From Stromatinia cepivora (Eukaryota; Ascomycota; Leotiomycetes; Helotiales; Sclerotiniaceae), in assembly GCA_014898415.1 (NCBI GenBank), contig RCTD01000017.1, forward strand, positions 681,001 through 745,000: a stretch of DNA of 64,000 bases, written 5' to 3'. Below the pieces are notes generated by a model. It did not search any database and was not told the origin of the DNA. It saw nothing but the letters and a program-made list of their open reading frames with translations. Below, piece by piece: positions 1-12,396 of the stretch. The position numbers and the translations under genes are program-made. Within the stretch, counting starts at the first letter, position 1, and the number at the start of each line of letters is the position of its first letter.

Positions 1-197
1 TATCCTCGTATACATCATCATCTCCTTATGCTTCCACATCATTATCGTTTCTCCTCCTCTCCTAGCTTTCCACACCCTTGGCATGTACCGCCCCGCACAA
101 CCGCTATCCCATCACTCACACCTCCATGAATAAATATACTTAAGATACTCCTTGCCTCACTCTATCAAACTATCTTCAAATGCGGCTTTTTATACAT

Positions 198-235
<38 letters not shown>

Positions 236-931
236 CAAATCTGGTGTCAAGACAAATCAAGCGAAATAGAGTGAAGTGGAGTGGAGTTAACCCCTGGTAT
301 AAGCGATGTGGGGTATGATGAATACATACCTCCCCCCTTTTTTGGTAAGAGTACTATCTAGATGTGAGAAATGAGCTGCGATGAAAGGGAAATGGGAAAT
401 GGGAAATGGGAAATGGGAAATGGGAAATGGGAAATGGGAAATGGGAAATGGGAAATGGGAAATGGGAAATGGGAAATGGGAAATGGGAAATGGGAAATGG
501 GAAATGGGAAATGAGATAGAACAGTGGGACGTGGATAGAGTAAAGAAATATAATGATAGAACTGCGATTTTAGGTGGTGGGAGTGGATGTGGATGTGGAT
601 GTGGTAGTTTGAGGTTTTTAGAAAAAAGGGAATAGAGACTCGAGCGGAAAGAAGTGCTTTGATTGTGTGCGAGATATAGTATCCGTTGATAATGCACCCA
701 TTGATGCGGCACTCCTCAGTAACTTTGGAAAATACAGGGACGAGGGTATGATATGGTGATGATGTTACAATACCGTTTTAGGAATTGGGGTTTGTGTGTG
801 TTGGACATATATCATTCACATGTGAGCCATAATACAACAGTTCACGCATCCGAAACAGGGACCACACCTTGCAAACCATTCACGATTTTACACCAAAAAC
901 ATGCAATTCATCTTGAAAAAATGTCTCATTA
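1..931. other. Gene-free left edge with simple repeats
   Basis: No gene is supported here. The stretch holds a run of 37 T at 199-235, a heptamer array at 387-512 (listed separately) and a short GGATGT run near 584-603. The open frames on both strands in this interval are products of the heptamer array and show no conserved features. Confidence 0.6.
387..512. repeat. Minisatellite (GGGAAAT)x18
   Basis: Eighteen perfect tandem copies of the heptamer GGGAAAT run without interruption from 387 to 512. Because 7 is not a multiple of 3 the array is open in several frames and creates spurious repetitive ORFs on both strands. The lack of any mismatch suggests recent slippage, so copy number is probably variable between strains. 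Confidence 0.97.
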
Positions 932-2128
932 TTAGGGTGGTGATGGTGGTGGCACACTTTCATCTATCTCTCCTCTATGCTTCTTTGGTTTTACCAACAG
1001 CAAAATAAACATGCCTACAACTAGTAGGATTAATAACAAAATAATTCGTCTCTTCGTTCCTCGTCTTTGGTATCCGCTCGCAACTTTCAATTCCACATTT
1101 GCAGCCTTAACATCTACTGCCATCCTCTCCACATTATAATCTATACGATCCAACATTGTTCCTTGATCTATAATCATAGTTTGCAGTTCTTTGAATATGT
1201 CGGCGAGTTCGATGATACCTTGTGCGATATCATTAATTTCACTTTCTCGTTGCATGATGGCTGCATCGTTGGAGGTGAGTTGCTTTTGGGAGGTTTGCTG
1301 GAGGGTTGCTTGGGAGAAAGATTTATCGGCGTCGGATTCCATGATGGAGGGGTCGATGTAATTACTGTAAAGAGGGGTAGATGTTCGTTCGATTGGTACA
1401 TTCATACCTCCTAAGCCTCGTAACTCTGATACTGGTCAGTATAGCTTCTTTAAGATCTTATCATGGCAACGAAATCAATCATCATAGAAATATGAAACTC
1501 ACTCTTTAAATAATTACTTTGCTTCTTCCTAAATCCTGCACTTGCCTCTTGTACTCTCGATGCAAGTGAAATTTGGATATTTTTCGCCATCGTTTCTTCC
1601 CCTTTACTTATTCCTCCTTGATGCCGCGAATCACGAACTATTTGTTCTACTTTTTGAATTGCCCTCTGACAATCGTGAAATCCCTTGGTAATTTGTTGTG
1701 TCAACAATTCAATCTCCCTTTCTTCCTTCTTCTTGACCTCTTCATCATCGAATCCTGGAAGTACATGCTTTTGATGCAGTTTCTCTAATTTTTGACTCTT
1801 GTTTGCGATATCCGTAAGGTATTCTGTAACTTCATCGCTGATATCTGCCCATCTCGGTGGTAATAAATCCATTTCTATTATCGCATCCCCATCATCTTCG
1901 AATGCGCCAGCGGACATAAGTCCTCTGCGTTCCTCTGAAGCCCCCCCAATACTATCTGAATATCCATTTCCGGAAGCACTGGAATATTTCGGTTTCTTTG
2001 CGGGGTGATGCGCATATGATTGTCGATAGGAGATATAGCTGATAGATTAGGTGGTCAGTATCTAAGCCTGCAGCTTTGAAAAGGATAACAATAAATTGAA
2101 CATACAGATTTGTACGATCGCGCCACAT
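932..2128 (-). CDS. TLG2: t-SNARE of the syntaxin-16/Tlg2 family
   Basis: Predicted exons on the minus strand are 2128-2106, 2038-1503 and 1425-932, giving 350 aa. The protein starts MWRDRTNLYISYRQSY, the near-invariant start of syntaxin-16/Tlg2 proteins. It continues with an N-terminal helical region, then the LRGLGGM linker spanning the second splice junction. A Qa-SNARE motif lies around residues 242-305, with the zero-layer Gln in the segment FKELQTM. A C-terminal membrane anchor (about 312-331, RRIILLLILLVVGMF) is followed by a short hydrophilic tail. The family acts in endosome-to-trans-Golgi membrane fusion and in Cvt/autophagy traffic, with Tlg1, Vti1 and the SM protein Vps45. The first exon is only 23 nt, so automated calls starting at 1917 or 1405 would miss the true N-terminus. 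The gene is divergent from calmodulin. Family assignment is firm; exact splice sites are inferred. Confidence 0.93.
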
Positions 2129-2513
2129 GGCGATTTAAAATGAATGTTACACTATCACAAAATATAATAAAGGAAGAATTTCATATAGAAACTTAAAGGA
2201 TTGTAATTTGTGTTGAAGTTTGTTATTGAATGTCGCATGTTGCCTTGTTCAATGATTCCAAGTCTCCCCAGCTTTCCCTCTCGCCTGAGGAATCCTAGAA
2301 CCTCTTCTCAAACTAAGATTCCCTTTCGGCTACCGTACAACCATTAAGGTTTCTATGCTTCTCCGAACCAAATCATCTAAACAGTTGAAATCGCAATTCC
2401 TACCGACATCACAGATCTTCAACTTTACGAACTTTCTTCAAGTTTTCCATATACCCTAGAAACCCTTCGAGCCTCAGAAAGCAATATACATATATCCAAA
2501 TAAACTCTCAACC
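2129..2513. promoter_or_regulatory. Shared TLG2/calmodulin intergenic promoter region
   Basis: These 385 bp separate the two divergent start codons and must hold both promoters. The part next to calmodulin is pyrimidine- and A-rich leader sequence (for example 2391-2470), typical of fungal 5' UTRs. I see no unambiguous TATA box or named operator. Confidence 0.5.
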
Positions 2514-3534
<1,021 letters not shown>

Positions 3535-4832
3535 TGGAGCTTGCTTTTTTCGCGTGATCTTTTATTGCTGGGAGGGAGAACAGTCGGCGTACACATCACG
3601 GGTCTTTTGGACAACCAAAATTCTTGTGGGCGCACGACTGGACTGGTTGACATTCACGTAGAGCGTTGCCGTTTTTAGTGACCTTGATGAACAATGATAA
3701 CCCACCAGACATCTTATTGTCTAGTTAATACCCTTTACCAGAGTTTTATCATGTGTTTTGTGAATCGTGAATGATGGTAATATCCACAGGCTGACGGAGG
3801 AATCAAGCCCGTCATCTAATTTCAGCCTCATGTCTTGGAGATTCGTATTAGGCAAAATTGATAATTTAGAGATGACAGACAGACCATGTACGGAGGAGTA
3901 GTTGTTTCTTCCCCTAAGTTTTAATACCGTAAGCTATTGACGACTGTATTGTGGGATAGATCTTCAGGGGAATTTGTGGATTAGCAGGAATCAAATTGAT
4001 ATCCAGTAGAAGTGGATACAGCCGTTTAGCTTTAGTAAGGTTTAATTAGCGCTCCGTAGTTGAAGAAGGGTGAGAAAAGGGAAAAGACATGGGAAATTCT
4101 CCGTGGAAAAGGGAAACCATTCACATGGTACCGGAATCTAAGAGTAAACCCTGCTCTAGCCTGCAACATCCCAAGTTGTTGGTAATTACCTACTCGGCTA
4201 GGTAGATATATCACGAAGTATTTATAGAAGTGATCACCCTGATGACATTTCTTTCTACTTCTTTTTATGCTTCTTTTAAACTTTCTATTGTACGGTACCG
4301 GACGGAGTATATATGGTAAACCCGTAAACCACCCAAATTGGTGAGTGGGGAACCCGTACATACGGAGAGGCCTAAGTTTAGGTTTAGACCCCTTACCGCA
4401 GAATATGCACAGGGCTCTATGATTTTCTCTTGGCAAGAAGTCATTAATTCATGAAGAGGAAACCTGGAAATGAAATGTACTTGTCACATTTTGACTGATA
4501 CATTCCTCGGCAACATGTAGATCGATTGATGGTCCAGATTTTTGTACCAAGTTTCTTTTCTTTTTTCTATAACTTGTTTTCGATGACACGTTGAAATTCC
4601 GCTCCTCAATTGCTTTCTTGGGAGTCTAAAGGAGTGGACTGTTTTATCGACTTTGGAGTTACAGAGACCGTTGGATGAAGGACAAAGCTGTTGTCAAAGC
4701 AATCGAAGTCAATCAACCATTGTAATCAGGTCAAACATTCAAGGGATGTATTCAATTGACACATAATTTCTCCCAACTTCTCTTTTTCTATTTTATTTTT
4801 CCTTTCTGCGAGCAGTAAATTCTGCAGCAGAT
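3535..4832. other. Intergenic, calmodulin 3' UTR and mannosidase upstream region
   Basis: No gene is supported. The first few hundred bases are presumably calmodulin 3' UTR. A 134-codon open frame on the minus strand (4032-4436) has no domain, no hydrophobic segment and an unconvincing composition, so it is not annotated. Confidence 0.5.
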
Positions 4833-6800
4833 ATGCCGTCAATCATTAAAAGATGGAGAACAGCTTTTATAGTTGCAGTGTTCATGATTTTGAGTCTTCA
4901 TTATCTCCATTCGCGGCGCGATATTTGGAACTATGGCGCGAATTATATACCTTCGATAGCGAGACCATATCCACTAGATGGGAAGATCCATTGGTCAAAA
5001 TTGCCAGAGCGATATCCAGTAACTTCATACATTCCTTTACCAACCGGAAAGCCGATGAAGATTCCACAGATCCAGAGTGCACCGCCAAAAGAAGACGCAG
5101 CGCAGAAAGAAGAAAGATTAAAGCGATTGGCGGCTGTAAAGGAGAGTTTCGTACACAGTTGGGAAGGGTATAAGGCGCACGCATGGTTGCGAGATGAGGT
5201 TTCCCCGCTATCAGGGTCATGGAAAGATACATTTGGTGGCTGGGCCGCTACATTGGTAGATTCTTTGGACACTTTGTGGATTATGGGATTGAAGGAAGAT
5301 TTTGAAATTGCAGTGCGATCGATTGAAAAAATCGATTTTACGACGACGAACGAGAATGAGATTAATGTTTTTGAGACGACGATTAGATATATGGGAGGGT
5401 TTTTGGCGGCATATGATATTAGTGGGGAAAAATATCCGGGTTTGTTGTCGAAGGCTGTAGAGGTTGCGGAGTTATTGATGAGTTGTTTTGATACCCCGAA
5501 TAGAATGCCAATTCCTAGGTGGGATTGGAAGAAGTAGGTTTTCTTGCCGTTACTCGCCAGGTAAACGACTGACCATGATAGATATCTAGAAGGAGAGGAT
5601 CAAGTAGCACCTAGGAGAGCTCTGGTTTCTGAACCAGGTTCTTTGACTCTGGAGTTCACTCGTCTCAGTCAGTTGACTGGAAACCCAAAATATTATGATG
5701 CGGTCCAGCGAATCTCTGATGAATTCGAGAAAAGTCAGAACTCTACTCGCTATCCCGGATTATGGCCTGTCAGTGTCGACATTCAAAAGCTCCGATTTGA
5801 CGAAGATACGATATTTTCCATCGGCGGTATGGCGGATTCTTTGTATGAATATCTACCAAAACAATACATGATTCTCGGTGGAGTTCTGGATCAACCCAAG
5901 AAAATGTACGAAAACTTCATCTCAGTAGCTCAAGAAAAAATGTTCTTCCCAATCTTAAACGAAAAGAACCAAAAAATCAGAGTATCAGGGGATATCCGCA
6001 TCAAAGGTATAGGCGAAAGCACCACTCCGGAACTCATACCCCGCGGCCAACATCTCACCTGTTTCACCGGCGGCATGATCGGAATCGCCTCCAAAATCTT
6101 CAACCGACCCTCCGAACTTGCGTTGGCAGAAGAACTCACTAATGGATGTATATGGGCCTACGACAGTAGTCCCAACGGGATCGCACCTGAAATCTTCAGC
6201 GTAGTTCCCTGCCCCAAAAATCACGATTGCACGTATTCGAAAGAAAAATGGTACGATGCTCTCGCGGAAATCTATACGCATCCGATCACGAACACGAAAG
6301 AGGACACGGAAAAGAAATTGGATAAGATTGTTGAGGAGAGGAGATTAAATCCCGGGTTTACGGCGGTGGATGATCGGAGATATATTTTGAGACCAGAGGC
6401 TATTGAGAGTGTGTTTATTCTGTGGAGGATTACGGGGGATAGGAAATATCCGGATGCGGCATGGCGCATGTTTCAGGCGATTGAACGGGTTTGTAGGACG
6501 GAGATTGCGGCGGCGGCGGTGATGGATGTTACAGTTAAGAGTGTTGAGAAGAGAGAAAAAGATGGGAAAGACAAGAAAGGAAAAGGAAAAGAAGAAGAAC
6601 ATTTTGCGAATAACCTAGGTGGTTTAAGCGGAGAAGATGAGGATGAGGAAGACGTGCAGCAATTAGATAGTATGGAGAGTTTCTGGTTGGCGGAGACGTT
6701 GAAATATTTCTATTTGTGTTTTTCTGAGTGGGAGACTGTGAGTTTGGATGAGTGGGTTTTGAATACTGAGGCGCATCCTTTGAGGAGGGTGCGGGCATAG
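4833..6800 (+). CDS. GH47 class I alpha-1,2-mannosidase, type II membrane protein
   Basis: Two exons (4833-5533 and 5582-6800) encode 639 aa. A short cytosolic N-terminus is followed by one hydrophobic signal anchor (about residues 10-26, FIVAVFMILSLHYLH), so the catalytic domain should face the ER or Golgi lumen. Family blocks are clear: SWKDTFGGWAATLVDSLDTL, then NVFETTIRYMGG with the expected acidic catalytic residue, LRPEAIESVFILWRITGD, and the terminal TEAHP whose Thr binds the essential Ca2+ in GH47 enzymes. The enzyme trims alpha-1,2-linked mannose from N-glycans. A lysine/glutamate-rich insert (about residues 550-590) separates the last conserved blocks, which is unusual for a compact (alpha/alpha)7 barrel. 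Whether it is the ER mannosidase I or a Golgi paralogue cannot be decided from motifs alone. Confidence 0.93.
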
Positions 6801-7626
6801 ATAGTAGAGTGAGTAATGGATTGATTTGGAGGTGGAGGGGAATACCTTAACATGTTTTTTGGAAAATGAAAATTTGATAAATTCTTGGCTTGGTGTTTGG
6901 GGATGGGAATAGGGTGTTTTTGATGATGTTTTTTTGGGTTTGAGGTTGAGGTTGAGGTTGAGGTTGAGGTTGAGGTTGAGGTTGAGGTTGAGGTTGAGGT
7001 TGAGGTTGAGGTTGAGGTTGAGGTTGAGGTTGAGGTTGAGGTTGAGGTTGAGATTGAGATGTGCCTACGGTAGTAGGTATTGCGATTTGAAATCGATTCA
7101 TCATTGAATGAATGAGTTAATAAAATCGCTTTATAAGTGCTGATTTGACACTTCGTGGGATTCAACAGAGAAGAGAACCGGTTGCTGGTATGAGAGAGAT
7201 AAGATTCCATAGTTAGGTATTCATCGGTTAGTAAGATTACCTACTGATAAATATCTATGTCTAATCGAATAATATATACTTTGCTGTAAAACAAATAAAA
7301 CGCTAGTACGCATACATTTATCTATCCGATTGATGATTGATGATTGATGATTTTATTATCGTACATGCGTATGACATTCGTATATCATATGTTCATGAAA
7401 TAAATAAGGCCTCCCTCTCATGCCATACCAAGCTTTCTCATCCGTACGGAATTGTTCCTCCCAGGAAATAATTTACCGCCAACATTCAACAAAGTGCCAT
7501 CCCATGCCATCCCATGCCATCCCATCCCATACCATGCCATGCTATGTCCAGAAATCCAAAGCGCCGCCAAAAACCAGGTAAACCCCCCTCTTCCCAAAAA
7601 TAGAGCCTCGACACGACTTCTCAAAT
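6801..7626. other. Convergent intergenic region with simple repeats
   Basis: This lies between the 3' ends of the mannosidase and the haspin-like kinase. It contains the TTGAGG array (listed separately), a short GATTGAT run near 7332-7352 and a degenerate CCATCCCATG-type run at about 7496-7545. Open frames here are repeat products. No gene is seen. Confidence 0.6.
6940..7047. repeat. Microsatellite (TTGAGG)x18
   Basis: Eighteen perfect hexamers of TTGAGG, followed by degenerate TTGAGA units. It sits about 140 bp beyond the mannosidase stop codon. On the minus strand it is open in all frames and yields spurious Pro-Gln or Ser-Thr repeat peptides. The unit differs from the common fungal telomere unit TTAGGG. 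Confidence 0.96.
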
Positions 7627-9429
7627 TCATCGATTAATACCCCTTCCGGCCGCCGAAGATTTCATCTCCTCGTCTACTTCAATATAAGAATCTTCTCGTA
7701 GAGTTGAACGACTCGTATCTAGATCTCCTAGATCTTCTTCATGGATCCAGCCCATGTCAAATGCATATTGTAATACATCACCCGCACACCCTAATCCCAT
7801 TTCCTCTTCTTGCTCTTCCGTAGGACCTGTATCCTGTCCATCCCCAGGCGCCCAATCCGGATGCAAAAGCCACCTTAATTCCTCTGTTTCTCTTATCCAT
7901 GCTTGCTTTCCCTGTTTCCCTCTTCCTCCTTTTGGGGCTACTTCTGTTAGATATTCCATCAAGAAATATAACCATAGTACATTAGTATATGGTATATATT
8001 CTTCCCATGAATGTGTTTTCTTTTTGATAGCATCGCGGATTGCTTTGTTGGGTGTATTAGCGTTGGTGTTTGAGAGGCCTCCTGAGAAAAGATAGGCGCG
8101 CATTCGACGGTAGGTATCGAATTGGATGCCGGCAATAGAGGAGGGTTCAAAGGAGGAGAAGACGGCGGTATCGGATTCGAGGTTGTAGAAGACTATCTCG
8201 GGAGGTGGAGATGGGTTTGAAGGGGAGGGATGGGGGTAGATGGTTGCGCGGGAAAGACCGTAGTCGAGGATTGTTATTTCGAGGCCTGAGTTGCCAAATT
8301 TGTGGGGGGAGGACGGAGTTTGGGACTTAGATTTCGATTTCGATTTGGAGGTAGTGGCAGGAGGGGTATATTCGAGGATACAGATATTGTTTTCGTGGAG
8401 ATCACGGTGCTCGAATTCATGTTCGATTTCTGCTCTTGCGAGAGCAATGACGACACCGAGGAATATGTCCCACAGTTGATTGACGTTCTTGATTGAATAA
8501 TTCTCCAATACATGTCCTGCATCGCCGAGCTCAATGGCTAGGAATACTGCATGTTTGGAAATCTTGTTCGGATGTGGAAAATATGATTCCCCCCCAGCGT
8601 TTAAGTGACCTTCATATGCTGTTACAAAAGCGGCTGGTGGCTTTCCTTCCACTATATGTGCATCTTTGAACTTTACAAAGCCAGGGATTTCGGTAAGCGC
8701 ATTCATAAGACGCATTTCAGATACGACGGTTTCGACTTTGATTGCGGTGTCGGATCTCTTTGACGTAGGATCTGTAGGAACTTTGAGGCGGAGAAGTTTG
8801 AGAATTGAAGAGCCGACTGGGTTTGATATGCGAAATACTTCTGCATATGATGCTTCAGCTATTTTCTGGATACTAGAGCCAGGCGCTAGGACATCGTCCC
8901 ATTTTTTCGTGGCTAGAGGATAGCCATTGTCCTTTTCGTAGGCATCAAGGAGAGGTGAGAGAGAGGCTGCGAGGCGGGGATTGAGTGGAGGTTGTGCGGG
9001 AGCAACTGGAAGGGGTGTTTGAGGAATTGGTACTTCGAATTCCGTTTCTATTGGGGCTAAAGATTCATCAACGGAAGGAGCTTCATCCACGGTACTGTCC
9101 AAAGTCGTCTGTTCTAGTAGATTGGCGACATTATCAGGAGAAGAGTTTTGATTGGTGTTCTCAAGAACGTCAACTGGGGTTTTAATAATCTCAACACCAC
9201 TTTCTAGATTCGTCTTTTCGAGAAGAATTGTGACATCGTCAACCGATGATCCAAGATTCGCATTTTCCAGAACATTGGTGATACTTTCAAGGTCAACCGA
9301 TGGTGATTGTGGCCTTGGAGTTGAAGTGGAATCCCCTGTTTTGGAAGCAACTGGTTGAGTTGCGGATCCAAAGATGGCTACAGCCGCCGCACTGGCAGCA
9401 GGACGTTTCTTGCCATATTTCCGTGTCAT
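7627..9429 (-). CDS. Haspin-like serine/threonine protein kinase
   Basis: Single exon, 600 aa from the first in-frame ATG at 9429. The reading frame is open further upstream (to 9561) but without an ATG. The N-terminus begins MTRKYGKKRP, a start typical of fungal haspins, and the next 170 residues are low-complexity with several ENANL/EKTNL-type near repeats. The kinase domain starts near residue 175. The nucleotide-binding segment reads SSIQKIAEASYAEVFRI, the catalytic loop is HRDLHENN (Asp about residue 343), and DYGLSR replaces the DFG motif, which is the haspin signature (DYTLSR in others). A YRRMR block follows. Haspin phosphorylates histone H3 Thr3 to recruit the chromosomal passenger complex to centromeres. 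A frame interruption after the catalytic loop is filled by a Ser/Lys-rich insert. The family call is strong; function is inferred. Confidence 0.88.
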   Translation of the reverse strand: MTRKYGKKRPAASAAAVAIFGSATQPVASKTGDSTSTPRPQSPSVDLESITNVLENANLGSSVDDVTILLEKTNLESGVEIIKTPVDVLENTNQNSSPDNVANLLEQTTLDSTVDEAPSVDESLAPIETEFEVPIPQTPLPVAPAQPPLNPRLAASLSPLLDAYEKDNGYPLATKKWDDVLAPGSSIQKIAEASYAEVFRISNPVGSSILKLLRLKVPTDPTSKRSDTAIKVETVVSEMRLMNALTEIPGFVKFKDAHIVEGKPPAAFVTAYEGHLNAGGESYFPHPNKISKHAVFLAIELGDAGHVLENYSIKNVNQLWDIFLGVVIALARAEIEHEFEHRDLHENNICILEYTPPATTSKSKSKSKSQTPSSPHKFGNSGLEITILDYGLSRATIYPHPSPSNPSPPPEIVFYNLESDTAVFSSFEPSSIAGIQFDTYRRMRAYLFSGGLSNTNANTPNKAIRDAIKKKTHSWEEYIPYTNVLWLYFLMEYLTEVAPKGGRGKQGKQAWIRETEELRWLLHPDWAPGDGQDTGPTEEQEEEMGLGCAGDVLQYAFDMGWIHEEDLGDLDTSRSTLREDSYIEVDEEMKSSAAGRGINR

Positions 9430-10091
9430 GTCACTGGAGGGAGTTAGTGACAGCTCTTCATTATTTTCATTGCAAATAGATATAATGATGTAGCTCAATA
9501 TCAAAATCGTAGAGATGAAAGTATATAGTTTGAGTTTTGAACTTTGGTAGTCCTTCTTCAAATGTAAATATTTTGAACTTTCATGAAAGTAAAGAGAGCA
9601 CTGGAGCAGTGGATTTATAGCTCAATGATATGAAGTAAGGCTTGAGTGACTACTCAAAACTTGATGTGTTTGTCTTGAGATTCATCTTGTTTGCAGTTTG
9701 TTTGTGTTGACTTGATGAATGTGCACTCACATAGCAATAATGAACAGTCTTGAACTCAACTCTGTGGTACAAAAGGTCAAATACTGAAGTCAATACGTTG
9801 TAGAATCCAAAGATCAATACCAATTTGCAGTGGCCTAGAACTATTGGTTTATGGAAAACTTCAAATTGCCATATTCGGTAGTGAGGGTAAACTTCGGAAA
9901 GTGGTTGTCAGGGGGATAAAAGCAAGACGGTGAGAATGATCTCAGTGGGCAGAATTTCTCAGCCTTATTTAATGCTTAATATAGTTAGCATGGATTAGTT
10001 AGCATGAATTTCGGAAGTAATTTACCCACAATCTCAAGCTTCGACACGAAAGCTCCAGCTCACCATCTATTCAAGCTCAATCCCACCAAAA
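9430..10091. promoter_or_regulatory. Divergent promoter region, haspin-like kinase and CCDC47 homologue
   Basis: These 662 bp separate two divergent start codons. The minus-strand frame is open through 9561 but lacks an ATG, so this part is taken as 5' UTR. No specific operator could be recognised. Confidence 0.4.
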
Positions 10092-11550
10092 ATGGCTGCA
10101 TTATTGAATGGTCTCTTCGGAGGCTCCCAGCCATCTGCAGCTCCTGTTCAAGCTGGAGATTCTGGTCAGCATGCCCTCAATCATTCTTTGAAAGATGTAC
10201 TAACTATATTTACTAACAGACTTTGCGGATTTTGCTGGAGCTCCAGATCCAACTCCAGCTTTCTCCGCAATCCCCTCGGCGGCTGACTATACAGGGCCAG
10301 CAGCAGCTCCTACTGGCGCTGCAGTTCCTTATACGAAATGGTACAATGTTCATGAGCGACATTCTCTGAGCGAGTTCAAGCAAGAAGGTATTATTTTGGG
10401 GGTGTTAATGATTATCATTTCCATCCACTTCTTCGGTACAGGCACAAATCGCAAGAAGGCGAAGAAATGGATGAACGCACATGCACCAGTTCTGCGCAAG
10501 GAATTTGCATTGGTTGGATTCGGAGGTCGCGCTCCAACGACCGAGGAAATCGAGAATGAAGAAAGTGCCAAGTCAATGGCTAAGCAACTCGAATTGCCTG
10601 AAGATATGTTGAAGGAAAAGTCCCCACAAGAGTACGCAACTTATGCGACTGGCCGTCAAAATGTCGCATTTCTTGATGTTAACATCAAGCTTTTGAAGCG
10701 CTATAATCCTGTCGTACTTGCCATCGAGTACGCCTTCAGTCTCTTCTTCGACACTATTGCCACTCCTGTTGAGCGCATGGAAGCTGTACTTTACCCCTTT
10801 GATGGCAGAGAGAATCTTACTGTTCCTGGTCAAGCTCCTGGTGCACATGAATTGCGCAAAGATACCAAGAGTACATATGACAACTTCGTTTGGGCTATTG
10901 TAAACAAGGAGACAATGAAATCACTTCGTGATGACCGATATGATGTCTCGATCACTGGTACTAAGGATAGTGCCAAACTTCCAAACTGGGCTACTGTTAT
11001 GAGTGAGAGTGCTGAGGTTACCGACTTTTTGCTTACTCCTGAGCTTATCAAGGCAGTTGAAATGGCTGGAGATTTACTTGAGCATCTTATCATCACGGAT
11101 CAGCCAATTGATCAACCTATGAAGTAAGTGCCTCCCATTTTACTCTAAAAACGTCAAATTACTTACCCTCCTTATAGACTCGACGATACTGTCCCTAAGA
11201 AACGCATCTATCTATCCATGAAGCTTCCCTCCAATGACGATTACTCCAAAGTCCTTCCTCTCTTTGAACACTTCCTCAGAATCACGGATCAACTTGCATC
11301 TGGTGCACACTTCCGTCCAGAAGTCATGCGTAAAGTACGCATGACTCGTGAAGATACAATTAAAAAACTCCAGAAAGCGGATGAAGAGGAGAAAGCCGAG
11401 GAACGAGCTTTAGAACGTGAGAAAGCCAAGAAGTTAAAGAGAGATCTTGAACTGAAGGGTCTGGATGCTAAGGCACAAAAGAAGTACCTCGAAAAGGAAA
11501 AGGAAAAGGAGATGAGAAAGGCTCAGAAGAAACAAACTCAACGAGGATAA
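10092..11550 (+). CDS. CCDC47/DUF1682-family ER membrane protein
   Basis: Three exons (10092-10164, 10220-11123, 11178-11550) give 449 aa. An Ala/Pro-rich N-terminal segment of about 75 residues precedes a single transmembrane helix (about 80-97, GIILGVLMIIISIHFFG). A long soluble domain typical of DUF1682 follows, and the protein ends in a strongly charged Lys/Glu coiled coil (about 375-449). The order luminal N-terminus, one helix, cytosolic domain and basic coiled-coil tail is that of CCDC47. In animals this protein is the ribosome-contacting subunit of the PAT/multipass translocon, which protects transmembrane segments during insertion. Filamentous fungi keep a homologue, and this gene fits that family in length and architecture. 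The reading frame through the membrane helix is continuous across 10384-10440, so no intron is needed there. Function in fungi is inferred from the family. Confidence 0.9.
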
Positions 11551-12105
11551 TTTGTCTATATTATGATTTATATATTATGTTAATGTATACAGGTATGGCA
11601 AAATGGTGGGTTTCGGCTCGGGGATCGGCGGCGGTGGGGGCGGGACATGGGGACAGGTGAATGAGTTGTATGATATCAAGCGCAAAGAGGTAGATATAGT
11701 TCCTATAATTCCTTTGAAATTTATGATCAAAATTATCATCCACTTGCAAGACGGCTCTAGTCAGGTTCAGGCACTTAATGCTTTTGCTGCTTACATAATT
11801 GAACATATTACGTAAGCAGATGTTCAACATCGAGCTTAATCTTGCAAAGTGTCACGCAATCCTGCTTCGCTCATCATCATGAGTGTTTGAATGCTCGAAC
11901 ACAAGCTGAAATTTTGGAAAATCGTCTGACGGGGTTCGATTGTTGACTCTTGTATGTCTGAATCAAAGCTGATCATTCTGAAGTATGATAGGAGCTGCTT
12001 CAAATGTTGTGCTTTAAATGGTTGAGGTACAGTTGATGATTCTTGGGTAAATCTCGGGCTGCGTCTCATACTGTATGAGAAAATCACCACTCATCGTTTA
12101 ACAAA
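11551..12105. other. Intergenic region
   Basis: Convergent spacer between the CCDC47 homologue and the small minus-strand gene at 12106-12396. Open frames of 70-90 codons occur on both strands but none has a recognisable domain. Nothing else is seen apart from a G-rich patch at 11620-11655. Confidence 0.5.
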
Positions 12106-12396
12106 CTATGCAGTCTTCTTCCACAACTTCTTGACGACAATTCTCACAGGTGCCCTTTCCCTTGGTACCTGAGCTCTGTAGTAAGCCCCAGAAGTTTCAA
12201 GTCCAAGCTCCTTCAAGATATCCCCCACACGAAGTTTTTCTCTCTTTGTCTGAACCAATAGTTGTAGGTATGGGTCGAGTATGGCCGGGTCTGCAGCTGC
12301 AGATACTTTGACTAGTCCGACACATGTTCGAATCCATTGCGTTACTCGTTCTGTATCAATTGTTGCTTCATGCTGGCGAAACTCGATGGTGCGCAT
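12106..12396 (-). CDS. Small hypothetical protein, 96 aa
   Basis: An uninterrupted ATG-to-TAG frame of 97 codons on the minus strand. The composition is that of a folded soluble protein: a Thr/Arg/Trp helix near the start (VTQWIRTCVGLVKV), a hydrophobic helix (LDPYLQLLVQTKREKL), then LGLETSGAYYRAQVPRE and a strongly basic C-terminus ending VVKKLWKKTA. No signal peptide or membrane helix is evident. I do not recognise the family. Codon use looks like that of neighbouring genes and unlike the AT-rich sequence immediately upstream. The start is the first in-frame ATG. Another ATG 14 nt upstream is out of frame, so a 5' exon cannot be excluded. It could be a real conserved small protein or the last exon of a longer gene eroded on its 5' side. 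Confidence 0.5.
   Translation of the reverse strand: MRTIEFRQHEATIDTERVTQWIRTCVGLVKVSAAADPAILDPYLQLLVQTKREKLRVGDILKELGLETSGAYYRAQVPRERAPVRIVVKKLWKKTA

Noticed and set aside
287..712. 141-codon minus-strand frame rich in HFPFPIS repeats and its plus-strand partner
   Set aside because: Both are simple translations of the GGGAAAT array.
4032..4436. 134-codon minus-strand frame between calmodulin and the mannosidase
   Set aside because: No domain, no splice partners, implausible composition; probably chance.
6710..7210. 166-codon Ser/Thr repeat frame and 85-codon Pro/Gln repeat frame on the minus strand
   Set aside because: Translations of the TTGAGG microsatellite and the antisense of the mannosidase 3' end.
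9430..9561. N-terminal extension of the haspin-like kinase with a hydrophobic helix
   Set aside because: The extension has no ATG, and MTRKYGKKRP at 9429 is a typical haspin start, so the apparent membrane anchor is leader sequence.
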